DNA of 64,000 bases from Macrothele yani (taxonomy: Eukaryota > Arthropoda > Arachnida > Araneae > Macrothelidae), in assembly GCA_039090855.1 (NCBI GenBank), contig CM077011.1:28797001-28861000 (forward strand), given 5' to 3'. Under the pieces are notes generated by a model, which was given only the letters and a program-made list of their open reading frames with translations, did not search any database and was not told the DNA's origin. Made by a program: the position numbers and the translations under genes. Of the stretch, positions 23,813-34,760 are shown in pieces. Numbering within the stretch: the first letter of the stretch is position 1; each line of letters opens with the position of its first letter.

Positions 23813-24269
23813 CCACAAAAAAGGAAATTTCGTTAAAAGACGGACATGTACCGGCAACTTTGAACACGTTATTTCCACCACTTATTTTTCACAATGTAGG
23901 TTTTCATTCCTCTTGCTAGGGTACTATTGCAGTTTCGTGTAAACATCAGATACAACATTCTAATTTATAAACGGATTCTGCAGCTCATCACACACGTAGC
24001 TGCTGTATCCATGAATTTCCATTAAATTCCAAACACACCCGCACAGCTCAACGTGTCTGAGAAGTATGCCTCTATGCGTTCCTAATGTAGGTTTCCAGTG
24101 GAGTACGCTTCATTTGTTGTGATTTATAGATTATTTTTCTTTTGAGTTACCTTATTTTTAAAAAATGCAATATCAACTGTTTCCCCTTTTTGTACCATAT
24201 ACATATTTCGACAACCTTTCTCTTATTTGAATTGCTATAATACTTTAACTAGCTTCATTTCTTCTGCAG
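23813..24269. other. Intron sequence
   Basis: End of the TRPC intron before the exon at 24270; T-rich, no repeat recognised. Confidence 0.5.
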
Positions 24270-24464
24270 CAAAACTCTGATCTGGAATGGAAATTTGCTT
24301 CTTCCACTTTGTGGCTGACTATGTTTGACACTCACATGATCATACCTGCTCCGTTCAACCTCATTCCTTCTGTCCAAAGGATTTCCACGCTGTGCCTCTG
24401 GATCGCAGCTAAAATAAGGGGGAAATCAAACAAAGACGATGAAGCTGTACCAGTGTCACGTGGA
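24270..24464 (+). CDS. TRPC-family channel gene, exon with TRP box and proline-rich turn
   Basis: The exon is 195 bases (65 codons), bounded by TTCTGCAG and GTAAGT and in phase 0 at both ends. It begins QNSDLEWKFASSTLWLTMFD, matching the TRP-box region of TRPC channels (consensus EWKFARxKLWxSYF), followed by PAPFNLIPS, the usual proline-rich turn after the TRP domain. A hydrophobic patch (STLCLWIAAKI) and a charged tail (RGKSNKDDEA) follow. In the family the TRP helix couples S6 gating to the cytosolic domain. Intron lengths are about 9.3 kb upstream and 6.5 kb downstream. No frameshift or stop is visible. Confidence 0.9.
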
Positions 24465-24702
24465 GTAAGTGAATTCCTCTTATGTATCCATCACAAACAA
24501 TATAAATTGCTTTGATTGAACGTATGTCCCACTTTGGTGGGGCAATGGAAAGAGTTATAACCATAGCAACAACCGAAAAAGAAGCATTTGTAACGTCACG
24601 CTTAGCCTTTCGTGTTTTCGTGCAGGTGTGCAGTGAATGGAAACCGCTTCCTGGATATGATAATGTGACGTCATCACCACAGAATCAGACGACAAAGAAA
24701 TA

Positions 24703-25420
24703 CACTGCTGTTAATAGAAATTGCAACACCATGAAGAAATGCTCGGATTTGCACGAAATTTGCAGGGTGGAGAGGGCACCATGCGAGATGCAGATGATTA
24801 CAGTTGCAGCGCACATGCAAATGTGAGGCGCGCGCAACGCCATCGGAAACGTCACACCAGAGGGTATAAAAGAGCAGGTTTTTAAACATGCTATTTCTAA
24901 ACTCGACCGTACGCAGTTGTTAACATGTAAGCATGCCGCGTAGGAGAGCGAGGCAACCACACGAACACTTGACGGAGTTTGAAAGAGGTAGAATCTTTGG
25001 ACTCAGAGCAGGTGGTTTATCATACCGTGATATTGCGGCACGTGTTATGCGTACATGGTGTCAACGGACAGCAGAAGGTTCTACGCATTGTCGTGCAGGG
25101 TTTGGAGCTAGAAATCGCACGACAGAGCGGAAAGACAGGTACTTGCATCATGTGGCATTGCCGTCTCGCTCAACCCCATCCACGAGACTTGCGCAGCAAT
25201 GGAGGATGATCACACATCGTCTGATGTCTGAATGTCTGAGATACTCCGGGGGGGGGTTGTTGTGACATCCCCCCGAATCCTGCAAGGGCTCTGCACTGCT
25301 TTTCTCGAGCAATGGACGCAGCTACCCACAGAACTGCTCGACACCATAATTAACAGCATGTAACATCGCTGTCGGGCCTGTATTGCTGTTCGGGGTAACC
25401 ACACTCCGTATTGAAGTACC
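24703..25420 (+). mobile_element. Tc1-like remnant with internal deletion
   Basis: The left end ACACTGCTGTTAATAGAAAT and a short coding part are present. MPRRRARQPHEHLTEFERGR followed by IFGLRAGGLSYRDIAARV (24933 on) is the helix-turn-helix start of a Tc1 transposase. After about 25200 the frame breaks, and the end of the element is represented by a C-terminal-like stretch at about 25300-25400. No matching right terminal repeat is evident. Confidence 0.7.
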
Positions 25421-25554
25421 TTTTCCTATTTCATTTTGTTACCTATATTTCTGTATTTTCATATTTCCATCACTCATACAAAAAGTAAATGCTTTGTACC
25501 ACATGTTCTCACGTTGTTTCAGCACGTCTTTTGTAAAAAGAGATCGTGCTTATG

Positions 25555-26830
25555 TTATCGGTTTGTCCGTCCGTCCGTCTGTACCCACGATATCTCTGCA
25601 ACTATTAGTCCGATTTGAAAAATTCTTTTTGCATTGAAAAGCTTGAAATATGCGAATGATGATCCGTTATTTATTTATTTTTTTACGATGTACAATTTTG
25701 CCGCTAGAGGGCGTAAATGGAGATGATGTCGAATTCAAAAATACGCTTTATTCCACATATTTGCTTCTAAACATCCGATTGAAAAAATTCTCTTATCTTT
25801 CGATTCCATTTATGTTGAAGAGTATTTTAGATATAGTTACTTTTTCAAAATACGCATAGATTTTCCGCTAGGGGGCGTAAAGGTAAATTGCTTTCCCCCT
25901 ATATCTCTGCTTTTAAATCTCCGATGTGAAAAATTCTTTCTGCACCAGATACAGCTCCTGATGAAAAAACAAATCCTTTGCGCATAATTTCTAATTTTTG
26001 TAAAAATTGGCTTGGCCACCAGGTGGCGTAAGTTATAATTTCCGCTTCTGATGTATTTGCAGCAAAATATGAGCTTCTAAAATCTCGATTGCAAAAAAAG
26101 TCGTTTGTTGACCGATACTACTCATGTCGACAAACCAGGAATGTTTTCTTCTTAAAATAATGTAAGGTTTCTACGCCAGGGGGCGTAGATGTATATCTTA
26201 TTTTTGTCAATATCTCTACTTCAAGGAGTCCGATTTGAGAAATTCCTACTTTGTTGGATAGTGTTTCCGATGCGAAATGTTTTTCCTATAAATTCCAAAT
26301 TTTCAAATAAATCATTGATTTTCCGCTAAGGGGCGTAGAGGTAAATTGCGTTTTCTGCGTTATTTCTGCTTCTAAAACTCCGATTTGAAAAATTCTTCCT
26401 GTATCGCATACAAGACCTGATGTAAAATATTTTTCACATAATTTTTAATGTTTGGTAAAGAATGGTTTGGCCACCAGTTGGCGTAACTGTTAATTTGTGC
26501 TTCTGATGTATTTGTAGCAAAATCTGAGTTCCTGAAAACTTGACTAAATTTTTTTCTTGGACCGATACCGCTCATATGGAAAAACCTTTTGAGAATACTT
26601 TCTTTCAAAAATAATGCATGGTTTTTCCACCAGGGGATGTAAAGTTACATCTTATTTTTGTCGATATCTCTGTTTCTAAGAGCCCGATTTAAAAAAATAT
26701 TTCTGTGTTGGAAAGCGTTTCTGGTGCGAAATGTTTCTCACATAAATTCATGTTTTTCTTAACGCACAAATCTGCAACCAGAGGGCGTAAGCTCACGATT
26801 CCGTTTACAGCAATACCTGAAGTATTAAAA
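25555..26830. repeat. Tandem array of eight ~150-bp units with CTCF-like cores
   Basis: The array begins with GTCCGTCCGTCCGTCTGT and then repeats a unit containing a 13-bp core such as CCGCTAGAGGGCG, followed 20-60 bp later by CTCCGATTTGAAAAATTC. Cores sit at 25701, 25865, 26016, 26173, 26323, 26471, 26628 and 26774, that is 146-164 bp apart. The units are diverged from each other. Confidence 0.8.
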
Positions 26831-26985
26831 ACCCGATTAAAAAACTTCTTTCTTCCGTCAGATACTATTGTTTTCCATACCGGTTGCATTGACTTTGAAT
26901 AGCTTTGATAAATTTAATTTGCGTCAGAACGAATTCAAAAGACTTACTTATTACACCCGAAAATTCGATGTCATCTTTCTTGGGG

Positions 26986-27013
26986 TTTTTGTTGTTGTTG
27001 TTGTTGTTGTTGC
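26986..27013. repeat. (GTT)n microsatellite
   Basis: About nine GTT units lie in a row within T-rich DNA. Confidence 0.9.
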
Positions 27014-27185
27014 ATTGGGTCTGATAAAGCTTACCACCAAATTCCATCCGAATCGGTTGTATACTTTTTGAGTTATGACGATTTTTCCATTTGTTGCTTA
27101 ATTTATGGAAACCAGTGTAGTTCTGGTATATGGTAGGCACAGGCACACTGAAGAAAAAATTGTTAGGAAAACACTCTTAGAAACG

Positions 27186-27800
27186 TGTTGGACAACCCTT
27201 GACTTTCGATTCAACAAGGTGACCCTTGACCTTCAAATTGTTTCGCACTGATTCAATAACGTGACGATTCGTTCTGTAGGTATACTCTGCCACGCGGATG
27301 AGATGACGTCCTTCATTTGCCGAATGCTCGCTGGAAGACAATTTCTTTTACGAACGCTTCTTCTCAATCTCGCATATATTAAGTCGGGTGAAGATCTGAA
27401 GACCGTGAGGGACATTTTAGCATTTTAGTGTTATTGTTATGGAACCACTTTGTAAGGATTTGAGCTTCGTGGCATGACGTCCCCTGATGGAGAGAGTTAC
27501 TTCCAGCAGTACAGTCCTGCTGATAGTTACCCTCTCCATCTGGGGACACCATGCTTATGGACGGGTGTTGATGCTTTACAGTGATGTTAAGATACCTCTT
27601 GGCAGCCGAATGCTGTTCCAGAGATTTTAAATAGCCCAATATGAAAACAGAACCCAGACCATTTCACCGCCTCCTCCACCTTGCAAAGTTAAAGCTAGGT
27701 AACCGGGATTCATTGATTCGTGCTACTGATACGATATTCTGGCAAGTCCATCGTCATGTGTTAAATGAAATAGTGATTTATTGGACCTTTTTCTGTTCTC
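27186..27800 (-). pseudogene. Degenerate Tc1-like transposase region
   Basis: Minus-strand frames contain MVWVLFSYWAI and NLWNSIRLPRGILTSL, then GEGNYQQDCTAG, then CPSRSSDLHPT, in the order expected for the MVWG, QQDxAP and SPDxNP blocks of a Tc1 element. At least four stops or frame changes occur, and no terminal repeats are recognised. Confidence 0.6.
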
Positions 27801-28184
27801 GGGGGTTTTCTTTTGGTACTTTCGTGCATACTGCAGACTAATTTGTTGGATTTTAGGAGGGACGACGGATGCGCGAATGGGATTCATAATGGCTCTATCT
27901 ACGTCCGAATTCTTTTCAGTGAGCTGTTTCTAAAGCTGTCTCAATATCATAGTTGCTTACAAACTGAGGATGGCACGTGTCTGTTTGATACTAGGTGTTC
28001 CAAGTAATTTGCTATTTCAGTGTGTATGGCATATACTATATGCCATCTTTTCAGAAAACTTGAAAACTGCATTGTCCGTGAGCGGAAATTCAAGCAACAT
28101 CTCCGGATTTCCGTTCGGTCATCCTCCCGCTACACCACTCAGAACAATAATGTTCTACGTAACTTAAGCTAAGAGGATGTAGCT

Positions 28185-28680
28185 TGGGAAGGTGAATAAC
28201 TTGCAGATTTGCTCTAGTCTCATCCATGCGTGAAAGTTATTCAGATACATAGCTGTGGAATGTGAATAACTTTCAGATTTGGTCTAATCTCATCCATACG
28301 TGAACATTTTTCAGATTCATAGCTGTGGAATGTGAATAACTTTCACATTTTTTCTAGTCTCATCCATACGTGAAAGTTTTTTTTTTTTTTTTTTATTGAT
28401 TGGAGGTTTAACAACCACCGCGAGCAACTCAATGGGCTATAAGCAGTCGCCCGTCCCTAATTTAGGGTCATTTGTTCCAGGGAAGGGAGAGAGCCAGTGC
28501 CGTAAGACAAACACAACATCCATTTCTCACCTGGATTCGAACCCTAACCCCTTTCGGACGAATGATCAGAGGCCATCGCTTAGACCACTGCGCCACCCGG
28601 GCGGCACGTGAAAGTTATTCAGATTCATAGCTGTGGAATATGAATAACTTTCAGATTTGCTCTAGTCGAAGCAATCCGAT
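28185..28680. repeat. 70-bp tandem repeat interrupted by a SINE
   Basis: GAATAAC landmarks occur at 28194, 28264 and 28334 (period 70) and again at 28642. Between the third and fourth, a SINE (28379-28605) has inserted; taking out the SINE and one copy of its duplicated site restores the 70-bp spacing. Confidence 0.85.
28379..28605 (-). repeat. SINE (family 2) with 11-bp target duplication
   Basis: Full-length copy from a poly-T start to a tRNA-like end (complement GGCGCAGTGGTCTAAGCGAT). ACGTGAAAGTT flanks it at 28368-28378 and 28606-28616. Confidence 0.92.
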
Positions 28681-29029
28681 TCATCATCGTAGCATCGTCA
28701 GTATTTTGTTATCGATACGTGAACGTTATTCAGAGTCGCAAGCTAAGGCTGCTTAGTTTCCTTTATTTAGAGCTTCGTTGTCCTGGGTAGGTAAAGGTAG
28801 CATGCTCTAATGGAAATTGAGAGGTGCGGGTACGACCCTGGGGGATGCAATTTTGCTGAAGAGATGGCTACATAGGAAACAGTAAAAATTACGTATCCTC
28901 TGGTAAGATAATGACATATGTGGAATTTAAGAGGCTTGTGAAAAAGTGTTATGACTCAGTCAAAATACCTGAAACGCATTTATAGTCCTAGAACTGTAAA
29001 TCCGTGGCAAACTGATGAACGTCATAATA

Positions 29030-30616
29030 CAGGTTGTCCCATTCACTACTTTACCCAAGTTTTTATTAATAACATAGTGAATAATTACAGTAATTGAATG
29101 ATATTTGGTAAGAACATACCTTCATCCACCGAAAACAGAACCATATCATAAGTGATATTGAAAGTGTCCGCACTGTGCATCAAGATAGGCTGGAACATGA
29201 GACTCCATATTTCGGAAAGTTCGCGCCAGTTGCTCCGTCGTAACCGCTGGCACTGCCTCGCAGATGCTGTTCTTCAATGCCTGTTGGCGCACTCGTTGTG
29301 GCCTTGGACATCGCGCATTTCAGGTTTGTCATTACCCTTTGTTAGTTCAGTTGTTTGTTTGTCGGGAGGCTGATCGTATGCGTTAACGATGTCTTTCCGG
29401 TTAACCATACCCGAGAGTGTGTTTCTTGCCCGTATTTATTGAGAGAGTATGTCGATACAGTGTGAATTTCATAGGAAATTCGAATGTCAGAGAGCAGCAA
29501 ATAAACCGTGTATTCTGCAACTGGTTAACATGCTGGAGACCCATGGAACATTACGTGATTTGCGTGGAGGGGGTCGTCCCGAAATGCCAGGAACAGTAGT
29601 TCAAGACGTTCAGCAAAGGCTTCTTGCATCGCCACGGAAATCTTTACGTAGACTTGCCCAGGATATCGGTTGGTCAAAGAGCTCATTTCGTAGAGCAGCG
29701 AAAAAGGCTGCTATTTATCTGCACCGTTTGTCTGCCGTTCATAAGCTGAAAGCGCCAGACCAAGAGAGGAGAATGGGGTACGGTCAGTGGTTTCACGCAT
29801 TTGTTTGAGAACGACCAGGCATCTTGGACTACACCCTTTTTTTCTGACGAAGCGTGGATTCACTTATCGGGATTCATAAAGGCGCAAAACACGCGTATAT
29901 GAGCAGCGGCAAATCCTCACGCATTTATCGAGAAACCACTTCACGCACACAAAAAAAAATGGCATGTGGTGCGCACTATCACTTCAGCGGATCATTGGGC
30001 CCATCTTCTTTCAAGATACTTTCATGACAGCTGTCTACATGGAAATTTTTCTGGCATTCGTTAACAGCTGCATCCTGAAGAGTTGACCACTGGGTATTTT
30101 CAACAAGATGGGGCAACTTGTCATACATCTCATATGAGTGTGGCTAAAATTGGGCCAATCTTTGGAGATCGTGTGATTTCTAAAGGAATGTGGCCACCTC
30201 GATCGCCTGACCTAACACCCCCTGATTACTTTCTCGCTTTACAATTTTGTTTCAGTGAAAATAGTTAGCGATTTTGACTGAATTACATTATTTAGCAGCT
30301 GTTTGCTATTAAATAACTAGGGTATCTCACATCAGTGGTATTTCAAAACAAGCCGAGAACCCTTGAGACATTGAAGAACGACATCTGCGAGGCAGTGGCA
30401 GCAATTACGCAGGAGCAACTGGCGTGAAGTATCCGAAATATGAAGTCTCGTGTTCAAGCCTGTCTCGATGCACAGGGCAGGCACTTTCAACATCTCATAT
30501 GATATGGTTCTGTTTTCTATGGATGAAGGTATGTTCTTAATAAATATCATTTGATTACTGTAATTATTCACGATGCTATTTGTAGAAACTTGGTTAAAAT
30601 AGTGAGTGGGAGACTG
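29030..30616 (+). mobile_element. Tc1/mariner-superfamily transposon
   Basis: The left end CAGGTTGTCCCATTCACTAC and the right end (AGTGAGTGGGAGACTG) are inverted; homology reaches inward over 100 bp, including GGTAAGAACATACCTTCATC and its complement near 30520. TA flanks both ends. Length is 1587 bp. Confidence 0.9.
29389..30487 (+). pseudogene. Tc1/mariner transposase pseudogene
   Basis: From ATG 29389, MSFRLTIPESVFLARIY and then SIQCEFHRKFECQRAANKPC form the N-terminal domain. Later blocks are GGGRPEMPGTVVQDVQQRLL, SFRRAAKKAAIYLHRLSAVH, FQQDGATCHTSHMSVAK (second catalytic Asp) and WPPRSPDLTPPDYF (third Asp). Stops occur before ESMSIQ and after WFHAFV, and a short stretch around 30240-30330 disrupts the C-terminus. 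It belongs to the same broad group as the copy at 2287-3799. Confidence 0.85.
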
Positions 30617-30639
30617 TATTGTTCTGTAACGTACCAGGA

Positions 30640-30806
30640 GATGTGACGTACCTGCCAGAAGGACGCACACGACATAGAGGCAGATAGGAATCAGAATAAA
30701 ACGTCCGCGTAGCTCAATTGGTAGAGTGACTTATTCCGGAATGAGGGGACCCGGGTTCGAATCCTGGCGCGGACAGAAATGACGGAGAAATTTACTTCGT
30801 TATAGT
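30640..30806 (+). repeat. tRNA-derived SINE (family 1)
   Basis: A leader (GACGCACACGACATAGAGGC) precedes the tRNA-like core GTCCGCGTAGCTCAATTGGT with B box GGTTCGAATCC and a tail AAATTTACTTCGTTATAG. It starts about 25 bp after the right end of the transposon at 30616. Confidence 0.8.
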
Positions 30807-30955
30807 TCCACGTACGTAATTGAACAGATTTCTAAGAACGTTTGCTTCTAGTTATGAGTTTTCATGATATGGTCCCAAATTTAATGAATTAAGGTAAAAT
30901 AACTTGTGTAATATTGTATTAACAGTAATTCGAGCACATTTTTTTTTTCATTTAG

Positions 30956-31021
30956 AATTGTTGCTTCCGGCATATGGATCCTGAAGATTTAACCGATGAG
31001 CCTGGGCAGGAAACATATCAG
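30956..31021 (+). CDS. TRPC-family channel gene, short linker exon
   Basis: This is a 66-base (22-codon) exon in phase 0, preceded by a T-rich tract ending TTTAG and followed by GTAATC. It encodes NCCFRHMDPEDLTDEPGQET then YQ. The acidic linker has no strong family signature, but its last residues join the next exon to give ETYQRLMVQLIRRYL, which matches the TRPC pattern YQxVMxxLVxRYL. The join, and the fact that the phase is right on both sides, is the main evidence. Confidence 0.75.
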
Positions 31022-31365
31022 GTAATCCTTAAGATACGTAACTAGTGTAAGCTGAAATCCCTATGCGAATACAGCCCTTTTGTTAGTACGAAATGAGTGG
31101 AATGAAACAAATGTGGAAATCTGGATTTCCATAAGTAACACAATTAATACGCAGGTCGCCAATAGTTGTGCTTATGAGGGATTATTCGGAGGTCACTAAT
31201 ATTCGTGTTTATGGGGGATGAAAGCGTGCAACATTAATGGGGTGGGGAACGCAATGCGAATAAGACATGCACTTACTCTCTTGATCGTTCTTACCACCCC
31301 TATCTCAATGAGTGGAAGTTTTCCACAGCAAGCGACAGTGACGTCACCTTCCAGTAGGGAATATA

Positions 31366-32207
31366 CAGGGTATTTGAAAACTAATGGAACAAACTTTAAG
31401 GGGTGATAGAACACATCGAAACAAGCACTTTTCGTCATAACATGATTACGCGGTTAGGCGCTAGAGGGCGCTTTACGTTTCCCCACACACGCCGTCTTTC
31501 GCAACGCAGACAGGAATGGCACAAGAAATCAAAACGAAGCTTTATTGCAGACAAAATAAAAAACAAACAAAACGTGACATCACAAAATTACATCAAATTT
31601 TCAAACATTAATAATTAAATACTGAAATTAATTACATTGACAAAAGCTGCTCAAAAGGGCGACAGCCACTCCTGATACACGCTTCGCATCGTCGACGTAA
31701 AGATGCCCGTATGTTGTGGAAAATAGCCGGCATTTCCAGGACAGCTGAAAGTCTGGCGACTAGTTCCTCATTGGAATCGATGGGAGTATCGTATATTACG
31801 GACTTAAGATGTCCCCATAAAAAGAAATCCAGAGGGGACAGATCTGGTGATCAGGGAGGGGGGGGCCTGGTGATGGATCCACCTCGACCAATCCATTGGC
31901 CTGGAAATGTGGCGTTCAAGTAATCACACACCTGAGTGCTGAAATGGGGCGCTCCATCATGCTGGAACCACATTTTACGGCGGACGGCTGCTGGTACATG
32001 CTGGATCAATTCAGGCAAGACTTGTTGAAGGAAAATAAGGTACGTCCTCCCATCCAGACGTTCCGGTAGAAAAGTGTGGGGAAACGGAAAGCGTCCTCCA
32101 GCGCCTAACCGCGTAACTTGCGACTATGCATTCTAAGACGAAAAGTGCTTGTTTCGGTGTGTTCTATAACCCCTTAAAGTTTGTTCCATTAGTTTTGAAA
32201 CACCATG
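31366..32207 (-). mobile_element. Long-TIR Tc1/mariner derivative
   Basis: The ends CAGGGTATTTGAAAACTAAT and the complement of TTAGTTTTGAAACACCATG are inverted over about 130 bp, including GCGGTTAGGCGCTAGAGGGC near the inner edge. TA flanks both sides. The interior holds a frameshifted minus-strand transposase remnant. Confidence 0.88.
31640..32040 (-). pseudogene. Transposase remnant in long-TIR element
   Basis: Across several frames the minus strand spells blocks like FQHDGAPHFSTQVCDYLN, SPDLSPLDFFLWGHLKS and AIFHNIRASLRRRCEACIRS, the second and third catalytic blocks and tail of a DDD Tc1/mariner-type enzyme. Frame changes include one at the G-run near 31858. The N-terminal domain is absent. 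Confidence 0.7.
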
Positions 32208-33569
32208 TATATAGACATAATGGGCAAGGGGTGTTAGTTCTTCAGTACGAAGCCTGTGAAATAGGGAAAATGGAAAGAATAGTCAGAGTATGATATCGCA
32301 TTTAATGGGGGTCTACAACCACACGATACAGAGCATGTTCTATGTGATACGCCTAACGTGCGCCCATTTACGGACCATGTTAACAGATCGTTATGGACAG
32401 TAAGCCTTGTAGTGCAAATGGTAGCACCATGAGTAGACACTGGACAAGAGCTGCTGGTCCGATAATCCCAGTATCGATTTCTAATATGTATGACAATGGA
32501 CGGTTCATATTCAACGCCACACAGATGGAAACGGGTCACTAGGTCAAAGGATCATAGGTCAACGGGTCGGGTCAAGGTGTTCCTGGCCCGATTTCGATCC
32601 GGGTTTATTTCCGTTTGATTTCTGTAAAGAAAAACAAATCTCAAATAAAAATTCGTAATGTGGAATTTTGTGCTCGATACAGGTGCCAGCGGAGTGAAAA
32701 ATGATTTGTTATTCAAAAATATTGCCGTCTCTTTCTTAAAGCAAAAGAGATCTCCACGGACCGACGATACCATATCGTAAAACAATACTTTATCTGCGTT
32801 TGTATACAGTGCGATTGTCCAGAGCAAAATGCAGGCAAACGCCTGTCACCTGCTTCTCTGATGATTCACTCTCTCAAATCCCGAGTGTCGCATTGTAAGA
32901 CTGAGAGCTACTTTACACATCGCATCTTTTGCATTGAGCATTCAGAGGTTTTCGTTTGACGTGCTAACATCCCGTTCGATTGCATGTCGTGTCGAAGTTA
33001 ATGCCTTATTTGTTAATATGAATGAATTTAATATTAAGGAGATTGAAAAAGGCTTCGAGGCCAACAAATATGTTCTTGTCGAAAACAAAAAGGGGAATAG
33101 TGAATGCTCGAAGTTGTTTTGCCTCATTAAGGAACTAAAATATATTTCACAGCAACACCAAATCGAAAGTTTCCAAAATGTGGACGTTGAATTCATCACT
33201 GCTGCTTATAAGGAAGGAACACTCATACGCTCATGAAACCAACATTCACAGTTTGGAAACTTTCAACTCATCAGAAGGTGCTAAAAATTAGTGTTCATGT
33301 GAAACAAATTATAAAGCTAGGTATGTTATCAAGAAAACAGCAAAAACTGAAATTAAACATATTGCAAGTCACCTAAGTCAAATTTTCTGACTGCAACATG
33401 GACAAAAAAAAGTGTAACAGTCTTACATTATTGCAGAGGGATTTTTTAATCTCCCAGATGTGTTTGAAACTATGTGTAAAGCAGTTACGTTATGTGAAGA
33501 ACGACAGTTTCAACACTTTCTGTAAGAAAGTGAGTAAATATACGTTTCCGTATGACATGTCTATATATA
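32208..33569. other. Intron sequence, no gene supported
   Basis: Contains the unrecognised frame at 32934-33236 and a short tandem word CATAGGTCAACGGGTCGGGT near 32555; otherwise unremarkable. Confidence 0.4.
32934..33236 (+). other. Open frame of 100 codons, unrecognised
   Basis: The frame ends in KYISQQHQIESFQNVDVEFI then TAAYKEGTLIRS. It has a charged, helical look (NMNEFNIKEIEKGFEANKYV) but no motif I know, no clear splice site and no neighbouring coding part. It may be a fragment of a lost mobile element or chance. Confidence 0.15.
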
Positions 33570-34681
33570 TATATATATCATCAACAATTATCAATCCACT
33601 GCTGGATGAAGGTCTCCCCAAATTTCTCCCACGATTGTCTGTCTTGGGCCTGTCTTCCCCATGTCACTCCAGCATACTTTCGAATTTCATCCTTCCATCT
33701 CCCATGGGGTCTTCTTCTGGATCTTTTCCTGTCCTTCGGAATCTAGTCTAAAATTTCGGTTGTCCATCGGTGATCCGATCTTCTGGCAACATGTTCAGCC
33801 CATTGCCATTTCAGTGATTTCACTCTGGTCATGATGTCGTCCACTTCTGTCATTTTCCTTATCCACAAGTTCCTCTCCTTATCTTTCCTGGTTACACCAA
33901 GCATGCATCTCTCCATGCTGCTTTGAGTTGTCTGCAGTCTTTGTATGTCTTTTTTTAATTAAGGTCCATGTCTCTGCTCCATACGTAAGCACTGGCAGGA
34001 TGCATTGATAAAATACTTTTCTTTTGAGACATAATTGCTTATTGATCTTAAATATTGTACTGTTTCTTCCAACTCTCCATCCAAGTTTTATACGCCGATT
34101 AATTTCTTTATCAATGTGACCCTCACTCGATATCTGCTGCCCAATGTAAATGTAGGAATCGGTTGTCTCAAGCTTTTCTCCATCAATCGATAAATCTTCG
34201 TTTCTTGTAAAAGCATTGTACATCATTAACTCACCTTGATTTTGCTGATGACTACGTCATCAGCAAAACGAAGGTGATTTAAGTAACCTCCATCAATCTT
34301 TATCCCTTTGTTTTCCCAGTTCAGTGATTGAAAGACATTTTGCAATGTGGCGTTAAATAGCTTGGGAGATATGGTGTCACCTTGTCTCACTCCCTTTCCA
34401 ATTCTTATTTGCGCTGTATCCTCAAATATCCGAACCTTTGCACTTGCATTTTCATACATGCTATTAATAATGCTAATGTATGCATCTTCAATACCGCAGG
34501 ATTTCAAAGCCATTGTTACTGCTGATGGTTTCACGGAATCGAAGGCTTTTTCATAGTCAATAAAAGCCATGCATAGTGGGAATTCGTATTCTCTTGTTCT
34601 TTCAATTAGTTCTCTTAGTACATGGATATGATCTATAGTGCTGTATCCACTCCTGAATCCAGCTTGTTCTCTTGGTTGGAC

Positions 34682-34683
<2 letters not shown>
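33570..34683 (-). mobile_element. RTE-type LINE fragment, 5'-truncated, with internal deletion
   Basis: On the minus strand the copy starts at QPREQAGFRSGYSTIDHIHV, continues through AFIDYEKAFDSV and LRFADDVVI (catalytic FADD), then loses about 35 codons that the other two copies keep, and resumes at YNAFTRNEDLSIDGEKLE. The 3' end has ATCATCAACAATTATC-type sequence followed by (TA)n. Frameshifts occur in the last third. Confidence 0.88.

Positions 34684-34756
<73 letters not shown>
34683..34756. repeat. (TA)n microsatellite
   Basis: About 37 TA units lie between two RTE fragments that point away from each other. Confidence 0.97.

Positions 34757-34760
<4 letters not shown>

Noticed and set aside
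30712..30776. True tRNA genes at 30712, at 440-510 (minus) and 44733
   Set aside because: A and B boxes are present but the anticodon arm does not fold with a normal 7-base loop, and the copies share leader and tail sequence, so they are SINE parts.
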